Assembly (NCBI GenBank): GCA_029059925.1
Contig: JAIDVA010000392.1
Location: 1 to 8,910 of the forward strand
Length of the DNA stretch: 8,910 nucleotides
From: Eubacterium sp.
GTDB lineage: Bacteria > Bacillota > Clostridia > Oscillospirales > Acutalibacteraceae
Direction of reading: 5' to 3'
The position numbers and the translations under genes were made by a program. Below are positions 1 to 7,271 of the stretch, in pieces; positions within the stretch are counted from its first letter, which is position 1; every line of letters begins with the position of its first letter. The notes below the pieces were generated by a model. The model was not told where the DNA came from and made no database searches. It saw nothing but the letters and a program-made list of their open reading frames with translations.

Positions 1-72
1 GTTTTATTATCTTTAGTATTGGCAATAAACGTATTTGCTGTTATGGCAGCCGCCCCTATAGAGGCACAGGCA
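1..72 (+). other. Signal peptide (C-terminal part only)
   Basis: The first 24 codons in the reading frame of the large protein encode VLLSLVLAINVFAVMAAAP followed by IEAQA. This is a hydrophobic core with an A-x-A type cleavage motif before ADY. The basic N-terminal region of the signal lies before the window. It indicates Sec export of the glucosaminidase/FN3 protein. Confidence 0.85.
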
Positions 73-3000
73 GCCGATTATGCAACAACACTAAGAAATA
101 AAGGCTTCCCTGAAAGCTATATTCCTTCATTAGTTGCATTACACGACAAATATCCTAACTGGATATTTGAGCCGTTAAAAACGAATATGGACTTTCAGTA
201 TGCTGTCAACAAGGAACGTTCACCTCACTCTAATCAGGTAATTGAAAAGCTTTCCTACACAGATTCATCTATGTTCTGCAGCTGTTCTTCATGCATGAAA
301 AACGGCAGTTACATAATTCAGGAAAGACCAAATTGGATATCAGCATCCGAAAAGGCTGTTCAATATTATATGGATCCGCGTAACTTCCTGAATGAGCAGG
401 GCATTTTCCAGTTTGAATCCACGCAGTACAACGGCACACAAACTCAGGCAGGTGTTGAGGCAATATTGGCAGGCACATGGATGCACAATGCTAAAATCAG
501 CTACTCAAACACAGAGGGACAAACCGTTACAATGAGTTCAACTTACTCTGCCGCAATTATGGACGCAGCAAAAAACAGCGGTATGAGTGCTTATTATCTT
601 GCATCAAAAATCAAGCAGGAGGTTGGTGCTTCCAAGCCTACAGCAGGTGGTGCAAGCGGAACAGTGTCACCTTTCCAGGGAATATTCAACTATTATAACA
701 TCTGTGCTTACACAGGTGCTATGGACGGTCTTGAGTGGGCTGCGGGCTACCTCAGAACAAACAAAGCAACGACTATGTATTCAGGCTATGATGAAAATAC
801 AAAAAAAGGCACAGGCACTGCTACCGCTCTTAAAGAAGCGCAGTATATGACAATCATATCCTTTAACGACAATAATTATTATAAAGTGAGACTTTATGAT
901 GAAAGTACCTTTAAAGCAGGGGCTGTAGGTTATGTTGCAAAGAATGATATCAGAACCTACTATACAGGCGGGCAGAAATCTCCCGGCTGGGGCAGACCAT
1001 GGTATACCCCATATCTTTCAATCTATCATGGTGCACAGTATATTTTTGAAAATTTCAAAACACAGTACACAGGCTATCTTCAGAAATTCAATGTGAATCC
1101 TGCATCCGGATCAGCAATGCACACGCACGAGTATATGAGAAACGTTGCAGGTGCAGCATCAGAAGCACAACATACCTACACTGCATATAAAAACGCAGGC
1201 ATTCTTTCACTTACAAATACTTTCTATATTCCTGTATACAACAATATGCCTATAGATACTCTGCCGGCTGTTACAGGTCTTAAGGCATCAAGCAACAGCA
1301 CAAGCCAGATTGACTTAACCTGGAATGCAGTAAGTGATGCTACAGCCTACAGAGTAATGATTGACAGAAACGGTACTTATGAAACCTATGCTAACGTAAG
1401 TACAAACAAGCTTACTGTTACAGGTTTAAATGCAGGACAGATATATGGATTTAAGGTTATCGCCTGCTCAAATAAAAATGGTAATGTTATATGGGGCGAA
1501 TCGTGGACAGAATGTTTATATGCACCTATGCTCGCTGCTGTAACAGGGCTCAGTACAACAGTTGTTTCGTCAAGTCAGCTTGACGTTAAATGGAATAAGC
1601 TGAATAATGTAACGGGCTATAAGGTTCAAATTAACAAAAATGGTACATTTGAAGACTATGCAACCGTATATACCAACAGTGTAAGCATTAAGGGTCTCAG
1701 TGGAGGTCAGGAATACTCTGTAAGGGTAATGGGCTTCAGAAACTATTACTCAAACACATACTTAGGTATCTCATGGTCAACCACATCAAACACAACAACG
1801 CTTAACTCAGTAACAGGACTTAAAGCTGTAAGCAGTGATTCAAGCAGCGTAAGTCTTGAATGGAACAAGGTAACAAACGCAACAGGCTACAGAGTGCTCA
1901 TAAACAAAAACGGCACCGAAACATATAGCGATATTACAGACAATAAAATCAAAATTACCGGTCTGAGCGGCAATAACAGCTATACTGTAAAGGTTATCGC
2001 ATTCAAAAAACATTCAGGTAAAACCTATTGGGGTACATGGTCAACGATTACTGTTCAGACAAGTATGTCAAACGTTACAGGAATCAAAGCACAAAACCAG
2101 ACAACAAGTTCAGTTGAGTTCACATGGAATACTGTTGCAAACGCTACAGGCTATAAAGTGCAGTTTAACAAAGGCGGTACATTTGTTGATTATGCAACAA
2201 CTGCTAACAATAAGGTAACCATCACAGGTCTCACACCCGGTCAGATCTGCACAATCAGAATAAAGCCTTATGTTAATAAAAACGGCACAACTATTCTTGG
2301 TAACAGCTGGACAGAATGCACAAATGCTGCAACACTTGAAACAATATCAAATCTTAAAGCATCCGGTGTTACAAACGGACAGATTACACTTACATGGAAT
2401 GAGCCTGCATGTGTAACAGGCTACAGAGTTCAGATAAGCAAAGACGGTAATTTCGGTAATGATTTTAAAACAACATACACAAATAAAATCACATTAAGCG
2501 GCTTAGAAAATAACCAGACATATTCTATCAGAGTCCTCGGCTTCAGAAACTTTAACGGCAGCACCTACTGGAGCAAGGGCTGGGCTTATACAACTGCAGA
2601 CGGCACACAGTTGAGCAACGTAACAGCACTTAAAGCACAGAACCAAACAACAAGCTCTGTTGAATTCACATGGAATACTGTTGCAAATGCTACAGGCTAT
2701 AAAGTACAGTTTAACAAAGGCGGAACATTTGTTGATTATGCAACTACTGCTAACAATAAGGTAACCATTACAGGTCTTACTCCCGGTCAAATTTGCACTA
2801 TAAGAGTTATTGCTTACCGTAACACTTCAAATACAACTATCCAAAGCAGTGCATGGACAGAATGTACAAACGCTGCAACACTCGAAACAGTAACAAACAT
2901 TGTAGTTACAGATGCAGGCAGCGGACAGCTTGATTTGACATGGAAGCAACTCAGTGCCGTAACAGGTTACAGAGTTCAGATAAGCACAAACGGAAGCTAT

Positions 3001-3432
3001 GGCAATGATTATTTCACCACATACACGAATAAAATCAGTCTGAAAAATTTAAATCTCGGTCAGAAATATTCAATCAGAATTCTCGGCTTCAGAAACTTTA
3101 ACGGAAATACCTACTGGAGCAAGGGCTGGGCTTATACAACTGCAAGCACATCAACACTGCTTGCACCCGTAACAGAGCTTAAAGCTGTCAGCAATACAGC
3201 CGGGCAAATCGACCTTAGCTGGAGCAAAGACACAAGAGCAACAGGCTACAGAGTTCAGATTTACAGAAACGGCACTTACCAGAACTATGGAACGGTAGCT
3301 GACAACAAAATAAGTATTACAGGATTAAAATCAGGAGAAAGATACACATTCAAGGTGCTTTCCTTTGCCGATAAATCAGGTAATACTTATTGGACCAGAG
3401 AAAGTGCAGTCATCACTGCAGCAGCCAAATAA
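1..3432 (+). CDS. Secreted glucosaminidase-domain protein with eight FN3 repeats (5' end outside window)
   Basis: The frame is open from base 1, so the true start lies upstream; the TTG at 19 sits inside the signal peptide and is not a start. From the TTG the visible part is 1137 residues (numbering used here). The N-terminus is a hydrophobic export signal ending AQA, with probable cleavage before ADY. Residues about 25-415 match the Firmicutes N-acetylglucosaminidase (GH73-like) type: PNWIFEP, YYMDPRNFLNE, IFQFE, AGVEAILAGTWM, then ASKIKQEVG, where E201 is the likely catalytic acid, and SPFQGIFNYYNI. Such enzymes cut the GlcNAc-MurNAc bond of peptidoglycan outside the cell. A stretch at about 245-320 seems inserted between GLEWA and GWGRPW and looks SH3-like. 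Residues 415-1137 are eight FN3 domains of about 90 residues. No LPXTG motif, dockerin or C-terminal membrane anchor is present; the protein ends right after FN3 domain 8. The catalytic role is inferred; a purely binding role is possible. Confidence 0.88.
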   Translation, partial: VLLSLVLAINVFAVMAAAPIEAQAADYATTLRNKGFPESYIPSLVALHDKYPNWIFEPLKTNMDFQYAVNKERSPHSNQVIEKLSYTDSSMFCSCSSCMKNGSYIIQERPNWISASEKAVQYYMDPRNFLNEQGIFQFESTQYNGTQTQAGVEAILAGTWMHNAKISYSNTEGQTVTMSSTYSAAIMDAAKNSGMSAYYLASKIKQEVGASKPTAGGASGTVSPFQGIFNYYNICAYTGAMDGLEWAAGYLRTNKATTMYSGYDENTKKGTGTATALKEAQYMTIISFNDNNYYKVRLYDESTFKAGAVGYVAKNDIRTYYTGGQKSPGWGRPWYTPYLSIYHGAQYIFENFKTQYTGYLQKFNVNPASGSAMHTHEYMRNVAGAASEAQHTYTAYKNAGILSLTNTFYIPVYNNMPIDTLPAVTGLKASSNSTSQIDLTWNAVSDATAYRVMIDRNGTYETYANVSTNKLTVTGLNAGQIYGFKVIACSNKNGNVIWGESWTECLYAPMLAAVTGLSTTVVSSSQLDVKWNKLNNVTGYKVQINKNGTFEDYATVYTNSVSIKGLSGGQEYSVRVMGFRNYYSNTYLGISWSTTSNTTTLNSVTGLKAVSSDSSSVSLEWNKVTNATGYRVLINKNGTETYSDITDNKIKITGLSGNNSYTVKVIAFKKHSGKTYWGTWSTITVQTSMSNVTGIKAQNQTTSSVEFTWNTVANATGYKVQFNKGGTFVDYATTANNKVTITGLTPGQICTIRIKPYVNKNGTTILGNSWTECTNAATLETISNLKASGVTNGQITLTWNEPACVTGYRVQISKDGNFGNDFKTTYTNKITLSGLENNQTYSIRVLGFRNFNGSTYWSKGWAYTTADGTQLSNVTALKAQNQTTSSVEFTWNTVANATGYKVQFNKGGTFVDYATTANNKVTITGLTPGQICTIRVIAYRNTSNTTIQSSAWTECTNAATLETVTNIVVTDAGSGQLDLTWKQLSAVTGYRVQISTNGSYGNDYFTTYTNKISLKNLNLGQKYSIRILGFRNFNGNTYWSKGWAYTTASTSTLLAPVTELKAVSNTAGQIDLSWSKDTRATGYRVQIYRNGTYQNYGTVADNKISITGLKSGERYTFKVLSFADKSGNTYWTRESAVITAAAK
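1261..3429 (+). repeat. Eight tandem fibronectin type III domain repeats within the CDS
   Basis: Eight in-frame units begin at 1261, 1531, 1801, 2065, 2335, 2611, 2881 and 3160, with periods of 264-279 bases. Each starts near a hydrophobic residue plus VTGLKA-like sequence, then has a W in strand B (for example LTWN), a central TGYRVQI-like block with NG, a TNKITITGL-like block, and a Y-x-(I/F)-(R/K)-V strand. This is the FN3 pattern common in secreted clostridial enzymes. Units 1, 4 and 6 end in a WTEC block; the others mostly have YW...W instead. Units 4-5 and 6-7 look like a duplicated two-domain block. The role is probably spacing or carbohydrate/surface contact, by inference. Confidence 0.9.
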
Positions 3433-3451
3433 ATTTGATAAACACATAAAT

Positions 3452-3484
3452 AATCCCCGATACGATTAAATCGTATCGGGGATT
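3452..3484. terminator. Bidirectional intrinsic terminator between convergent genes
   Basis: A perfect 15-bp stem (aatccccgatacgat at 3452-3466 with its reverse complement at 3470-3484) closes on a 3-base loop. It lies 19 bases past the stop of the FN3 protein gene and 26 bases past the stop of the putP gene on the other strand. T-rich sequence follows on both strands, although the plus-strand U-tract is short (tttta). Confidence 0.9.
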
Positions 3485-3510
3485 TTACTATAATATATTA
3501 GCAATAAATA

Positions 3511-5037
3511 TTATTTCATAGCTTTTGCAGCTTCAAATTCATCCTCAATTTCCTTTTCAGGTTTAGCTGTAACAAGTGATACAACAACGTTAACAACAAG
3601 ACCTGTAACAAACGCAGGAAGAAGCTCATAAACATTAAGAATATCTGCAAGACCTGCAATCACATATTTCCAGAGAAATACCATTGCACCGCCCGCAATC
3701 ATACCTGCAATTGCACCATACTTGTTTGAACGCTTCCAGAAAAGAGCAAGCAGCATAACAGGACCGAAAGCAGCACCAAAGCCCGCCCATGCAAAGGATA
3801 CAATACCAAATACAGATGAGTTTGAATCCCATGCAATTACAACACCGATAACTGCAATTACAATAAGTACAACTCTTGCAACAACCATCTTCGCTTTTTC
3901 CGAAAGATCAAGCTTGAAAAGACCGCCAAGAATATTTTCTGATACTGATGATGATGCGGCAAGCAGCTGACTGTCTGATGTAGACATTGTGCAGGCAAGG
4001 ATACCTGAAATGATAACACCTGCTACAAGAGCCAAACCAATACCATTTTGTGATAAAAGATTTGCTATCTGAATTACAATGGTTTCACTATCCTCAAGAG
4101 GAGCAAGAGCATTATTTGCTACCATTCCAAGACCTACGACGCCAATAAGAATACCGATGCTCATTGAAATTACAACCCATACAGTAGCAACTCTGCGTGA
4201 AAGCTTAATCTTATCAGGATTCTCAATAGCCATAAATCTGAGAAGAATATGCGGCATACCAAAATAGCCAAGTCCCCATGCCATAGTTGATACTATCTTT
4301 AGAGGACCATACGCATTTGAACCACCTGTTACGGTATCATGCAGATTGAACATTGACAGATAGCCCTTAAATGACTGAGCATTTGTCATTACAGCGTCCC
4401 AGCCGCCTGCCTGTGTGATACCGAATACAAGTACAACAACAAGTGCAATCGTCATAACAACTGACTGAATAAGGTCAGTTGTTGATGCAGCATTAAAACC
4501 GCCGAGTGAGGTATAGCCAACAATAATGATTGCTGATACAATCATTGCAATATGATAATCAACACCAAAAAGAGTACCAAACAGCTTACCGCACGCAGCA
4601 AAGCCTGATGCTGTATAAGGCACAAAGAATATTACAATAATTATTGCCGCAATTGCCATTAAAATATTTTTCTTTTCTCTATATCTGGTTGAGAAAAAAT
4701 CGGGAATCGTAATTGCACCGATATTAGCCGAATAATTACGCAGTCTTTTCGCAACTATCAGCCAGTTGAAATATGTACCCACGCCAAGACCGATAGCAGT
4801 CCATCCTGCATCACATATACCTGTTACATAAGCAACACCCGGCAAGCCCATCAAAAGCCATGAGCTCATATCTGATGCCTCGGCACTCATAGCAGTTACG
4901 AGTGGACCGAGCTTTCTGCCGCCGAGATAAAAATCACCGACATTGTTCGTTCTTTTTGAATATATCGCACCAATAATCACCATCATTGCAAGATATACAA
5001 CCATAACAATCATTATACAAATCTGTGCAGTTGTCAT
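3511..5037 (-). CDS. putP: Sodium/proline symporter (solute:sodium symporter family)
   Basis: The 508-residue polytopic membrane protein is close to the usual PutP length (about 502 in E. coli) and appears complete. It carries FYLGGRKLGP, then SAEASDMSSWLLMGLPG, where D56, M57 and S58 match the E. coli Na+/proline residues D55, M56 and S57. It also has CTMSTSDSQLLAASSS, where S352 and T353 match the second sodium-site pair S340/T341. Multiple hydrophobic segments fit the 13-helix LeuT-like fold of the SSS family. The predicted role is Na+-driven proline uptake across the inner membrane, for nutrition or osmoprotection. The ATG at 5037 is supported by ggagg at 5049-5045 on the minus strand, 7 bases before the start. 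The gene appears to be a single-gene unit with its own promoter, and ends in a shared convergent terminator. No put dehydrogenase gene is adjacent. A related substrate cannot be excluded. Confidence 0.93.
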   Translation of the reverse strand: MTTAQICIMIVMVVYLAMMVIIGAIYSKRTNNVGDFYLGGRKLGPLVTAMSAEASDMSSWLLMGLPGVAYVTGICDAGWTAIGLGVGTYFNWLIVAKRLRNYSANIGAITIPDFFSTRYREKKNILMAIAAIIIVIFFVPYTASGFAACGKLFGTLFGVDYHIAMIVSAIIIVGYTSLGGFNAASTTDLIQSVVMTIALVVVLVFGITQAGGWDAVMTNAQSFKGYLSMFNLHDTVTGGSNAYGPLKIVSTMAWGLGYFGMPHILLRFMAIENPDKIKLSRRVATVWVVISMSIGILIGVVGLGMVANNALAPLEDSETIVIQIANLLSQNGIGLALVAGVIISGILACTMSTSDSQLLAASSSVSENILGGLFKLDLSEKAKMVVARVVLIVIAVIGVVIAWDSNSSVFGIVSFAWAGFGAAFGPVMLLALFWKRSNKYGAIAGMIAGGAMVFLWKYVIAGLADILNVYELLPAFVTGLVVNVVVSLVTAKPEKEIEDEFEAAKAMK

Positions 5038-5067
5038 TCAAAAACCTCCATTCATTCATAAAAATAA

Positions 5068-5102
5068 AAGACATCGTATATTTATTCACAATACGATGTC
5101 TT
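5068..5102 (-). terminator. Intrinsic terminator of the arabinofuranosidase cluster
   Basis: A 12-bp perfect stem (aagacatcgtat at 5068-5079 with atacgatgtctt at 5091-5102) encloses an 11-base loop. Read on the minus strand it starts 40 bases past the arabinofuranosidase stop and is followed by a T-rich tract (tttattttta). It would end the four-gene transcript just before putP. Because the arms are symmetrical it could instead act as an attenuator or operator for putP, but the T-tract favours termination. Confidence 0.78.
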
Positions 5103-5131
5103 ATTTTAACATATTAAAGCGATAATGTAAA
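5103..5131 (-). promoter_or_regulatory. Predicted sigma-A-type promoter of putP
   Basis: Reading the minus strand, TTTACA (5131-5126) is followed by a 17-base spacer and TAAAAT (5108-5103), close to the TTGACA/TATAAT consensus with ideal spacing. Initiation would fall near 5097, giving a leader of about 60 bases before the putP ATG. The -10 box abuts the arm of the preceding gene's terminator hairpin, so a transcript started here would lack the first few bases of the stem. This was predicted from sequence only. Confidence 0.6.
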
Positions 5132-5141
5132 GATGTGATAA

Positions 5142-6638
5142 TTATTTAACTTTCTTAAGTCTTATTACGTTCCAGCTCAAAGGCTTAAGCTGTGCTGTAA
5201 GGATATTACCATCCATTTCAGGTAAAGGATTAGTATGAGGCTTTACAAACGGATTCTCAATAGAATTTTCATCATTTTTATTATAACCGTCCATAGAGAT
5301 GAATTCGAATGGCTGATATTCGTCAAAATCCATAAGGTTGACATCAAGCTCAGCACTGTCATCAAGTGACTTGTTGACACAGAATATTGTCATATTTTCA
5401 TTTTCTTCATCAAAGGTTGCAATTGCTTCAAGATAAGGAACATCCGTAAAACGCTTTGTATCATGCTTGGGACAGCTTATAATCGGATTCAGTGCTGCTC
5501 CCCTGCCGAAATTGCTGAGATGCTCAAACGGATAGAAAATAGTCTGTTTGAAAATTCCGCCGCCTGTCTGTGTAAAAATCGGTGCAATAACATTAACAAG
5601 CTGAGCAAGGCACGCAATCTTAATTCTGTCGCAGTGGCGAAGAAGCGTGATAAGCATAGAGCCTACAACAAGTGCATCCTCAAAATTATAAATATCCTCA
5701 AGTCTCGGCGGAGCAACGGACCAACGCTCATATGGTGCATTATTTGAATGATACCACACATTCCATTCGTCAAAGGAAAGATTGATTGTTTTTTTTGAAC
5801 GCTTTTTAGCCTTGATGTAATCACATACACAAAGCACTGTATGTATGAATTCCTCAAGCTCCAGCGTCTGAGCGAGGAAGGATTCTGTGTCGCCATCATG
5901 ATTGCCGTAATACTGATGCAATGAAACATAATCAACAGAATCATAGGCAATATCAAGTGATTTTGCCTCCCATTCACCGAAGGTAGGCGAATTACGGCTT
6001 GAAGAGCCGCAAAGAACAGTCTCAATTGATCCATCCGTCCACTTCATCATCTTTGATGCTTCAAGTGCGACACGACCGTATTCCTCAGCAGTTTTTGCAC
6101 CCATCTGCCATGCTCCGTCCATTTCGTTACCAAGACACCACAGCTTAATGTCCCATGGCTTATCATAACCATGGGATATTCTCAAATCAGACCAAGCTGA
6201 ACCGCTTTTGTGATTGGTGTATTCAACAAGATTTCTTGCTTCCTCTGCACCGCGTGTGCCGAGGTTAACTGCCATCATACATTTGGTATTTGCTTTCTCA
6301 CACCATTTCATAAATTCGTTTGTACCGAAATAATTAGGTTCAGTTGTTCCCCATGCAAGGTCAAGACGCTTTGGTCTGCTTTCAACAGGACCAACACCAT
6401 CCTCCCAATTATATCCTGAAACAAAGTTGCCGCCAGGATATCTGACAATCGGCACATTAAGCTCCTTAACAAGCTCTATAACATCGCCTCTGAATCCATC
6501 CTCATCAGCAGTTTTATGTTCAGGCTCATAGATTCCGCCATAAACAGCCCTGCCCAAATGCTCAATAAATGAGCCATAAATTCTTTTATCAATCTCACCG
6601 ATTTTAAATTCCTTGGCGAGCGTCATTTTTGCTTTCAT
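5142..6638 (-). CDS. abfA: Intracellular exo-alpha-L-arabinofuranosidase, GH51
   Basis: From the ATG at 6638 the protein has 498 residues, normal for GH51. The first part is the (beta/alpha)8 catalytic domain, with RYPGGNFVSGYNWEDGVGP near residues 66-84, WCLGNEMDGAWQMG, where E172 is the acid/base, and SFDEWNVWYH, where E291 is the nucleophile. These correspond to E175 and E294 of Geobacillus AbfA. The C-terminal part (about 390-498) fits the beta-sandwich that finishes GH51 enzymes. There is no signal peptide, so it should act in the cytoplasm, releasing L-arabinose from imported arabino- or arabinoxylo-oligosaccharides. An in-frame GTG at 6659 would add seven residues, but the aggag at 6650-6646 lies within that extension, 7 bases before the ATG at 6638, which decides the start. 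It is the last gene of the dut cluster. No arabinose catabolic or sugar-transport genes are adjacent. Confidence 0.95.
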   Translation of the reverse strand: MKAKMTLAKEFKIGEIDKRIYGSFIEHLGRAVYGGIYEPEHKTADEDGFRGDVIELVKELNVPIVRYPGGNFVSGYNWEDGVGPVESRPKRLDLAWGTTEPNYFGTNEFMKWCEKANTKCMMAVNLGTRGAEEARNLVEYTNHKSGSAWSDLRISHGYDKPWDIKLWCLGNEMDGAWQMGAKTAEEYGRVALEASKMMKWTDGSIETVLCGSSSRNSPTFGEWEAKSLDIAYDSVDYVSLHQYYGNHDGDTESFLAQTLELEEFIHTVLCVCDYIKAKKRSKKTINLSFDEWNVWYHSNNAPYERWSVAPPRLEDIYNFEDALVVGSMLITLLRHCDRIKIACLAQLVNVIAPIFTQTGGGIFKQTIFYPFEHLSNFGRGAALNPIISCPKHDTKRFTDVPYLEAIATFDEENENMTIFCVNKSLDDSAELDVNLMDFDEYQPFEFISMDGYNKNDENSIENPFVKPHTNPLPEMDGNILTAQLKPLSWNVIRLKKVK

Positions 6639-6645
6639 ATAAATT

Positions 6646-6650
6646 CTCCT
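6646..6650 (-). promoter_or_regulatory. Ribosome binding site deciding the abfA start
   Basis: AGGAG on the minus strand lies 7 bases before the ATG at 6638, in the 33-base gap after the flavin reductase-rubredoxin stop. It rules out the upstream in-frame GTG, whose coding extension would overlap this site. Confidence 0.85.
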
Positions 6651-6671
6651 GATTAACACTAAATTGTTTTA

Positions 6672-7271
6672 CTATAAAGGCTTAAATACATCTGCCCCAT
6701 GCTTGCATATCGGGCAAACAAAATCCTCAGGCAGCACATCACCCTCGTAAACATATCCGCACACTTCACATACATAACCCTTCTTCTCTACCTTCTCAGG
6801 TTTTGGCTTAATGTTATCAAAATAATACTGATAGGTTACTGATTTTTTATCCGAAAGCTTTTCAGCCTGCGTAACCTCAGAGATAAACAGTGTATGTGTG
6901 CCGCAGTCAATTGTATTGATAACCCTGCCTGAAATAAGAGTATTGGCAAAGCCTGAAAGGTATGCAATACCGTTTTCAGCTCTCGGAAGATTATCTCTGA
7001 TTTTATCAGCATCTCTTCCGCTCTGAAAGCCATAGTGCTTAAACAGCTCAAACGGTGCATCCTCTGTCAGAATTGAGATATTAAATTCGCCTGTATTCAC
7101 AATCATATCATGTGTGTAATTACTTTTATTAACAGTAATTGAGATAAGCATAGGATTTTCAGCAATCTGCTGTGCGGTATTAATAATACACCCGTTGTCT
7201 TTATTCCCTTCTTTTGCCGTAAGAACAAAAAGTCCGTATGTTAAATTAAATACTGCCGTTTTATCAATCAT
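6672..7271 (-). CDS. Flavin reductase-like/rubredoxin fusion (high-molecular-weight rubredoxin type)
   Basis: The protein is 199 residues. Residues 1-150 match the FMN-binding flavin reductase-like domain, with NLTYGLFVLTAKEG, NGCIINTAQQ, FNISIL, FELFKHYGFQSGRD and GTHTLFISEV. After a charged linker (KPKPEKVEKK) comes a short rubredoxin domain with iron ligands C168, C171, C186 and C189. The two CxxC pairs are 14 residues apart, as in the rubrerythrin-type rather than the classical rubredoxin. Moorella Hrb has the same order and passes electrons from NAD(P)H to the flavodiiron protein FprA in NO and oxygen detoxification; a similar electron-carrier role is inferred here. It is cytoplasmic. 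The ATG directly follows the TGA of the upstream transporter gene, and its ribosome binding site (aaggtgat) lies in that gene's last codons, so translation is probably coupled. No fprA is visible nearby. Confidence 0.9.
   Translation of the reverse strand: MIDKTAVFNLTYGLFVLTAKEGNKDNGCIINTAQQIAENPMLISITVNKSNYTHDMIVNTGEFNISILTEDAPFELFKHYGFQSGRDADKIRDNLPRAENGIAYLSGFANTLISGRVINTIDCGTHTLFISEVTQAEKLSDKKSVTYQYYFDNIKPKPEKVEKKGYVCEVCGYVYEGDVLPEDFVCPICKHGADVFKPL

Noticed and set aside
19..21. TTG as start codon of the large plus-strand protein
   Set aside because: The frame is open to base 1, the codon falls in the middle of the signal peptide's hydrophobic core, and only 18 bases precede it in the window, all of which fit coding sequence.
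587..850. 87-codon plus-strand open frame inside the glucosaminidase region
   Set aside because: It overlaps the conserved catalytic segment in another frame and looks like a shadow of that coding sequence.
1261..3429. Regular repeats considered as a CRISPR or non-coding tandem array
   Set aside because: The period of about 270 bases, the unbroken reading frame and the FN3 residue pattern show protein-domain repeats.
5038..5060. Short GAATGAATG direct repeat in the putP leader
   Set aside because: It is only two copies of a four-base unit in AT-rich DNA, with no clear function.
3460..5097. The same 7-mer (ATACGAT/ATCGTAT) in both hairpins flanking putP, considered as paired sites of a mobile unit
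   Set aside because: The rest of the two stems differs, there is no target duplication or recombinase, and each hairpin is well explained as a terminator. Seven bases can match by chance.
5663..6034. 123-codon minus-strand open frame inside abfA
   Set aside because: It is out of frame within a gene with intact catalytic motifs, has no ribosome binding site that I can see, and has no recognisable domain.
6639..6659. GTG start at 6659 adding seven residues to AbfA
   Set aside because: The only good ribosome binding site, AGGAG at 6650-6646, lies inside this extension and is correctly placed for the ATG at 6638.
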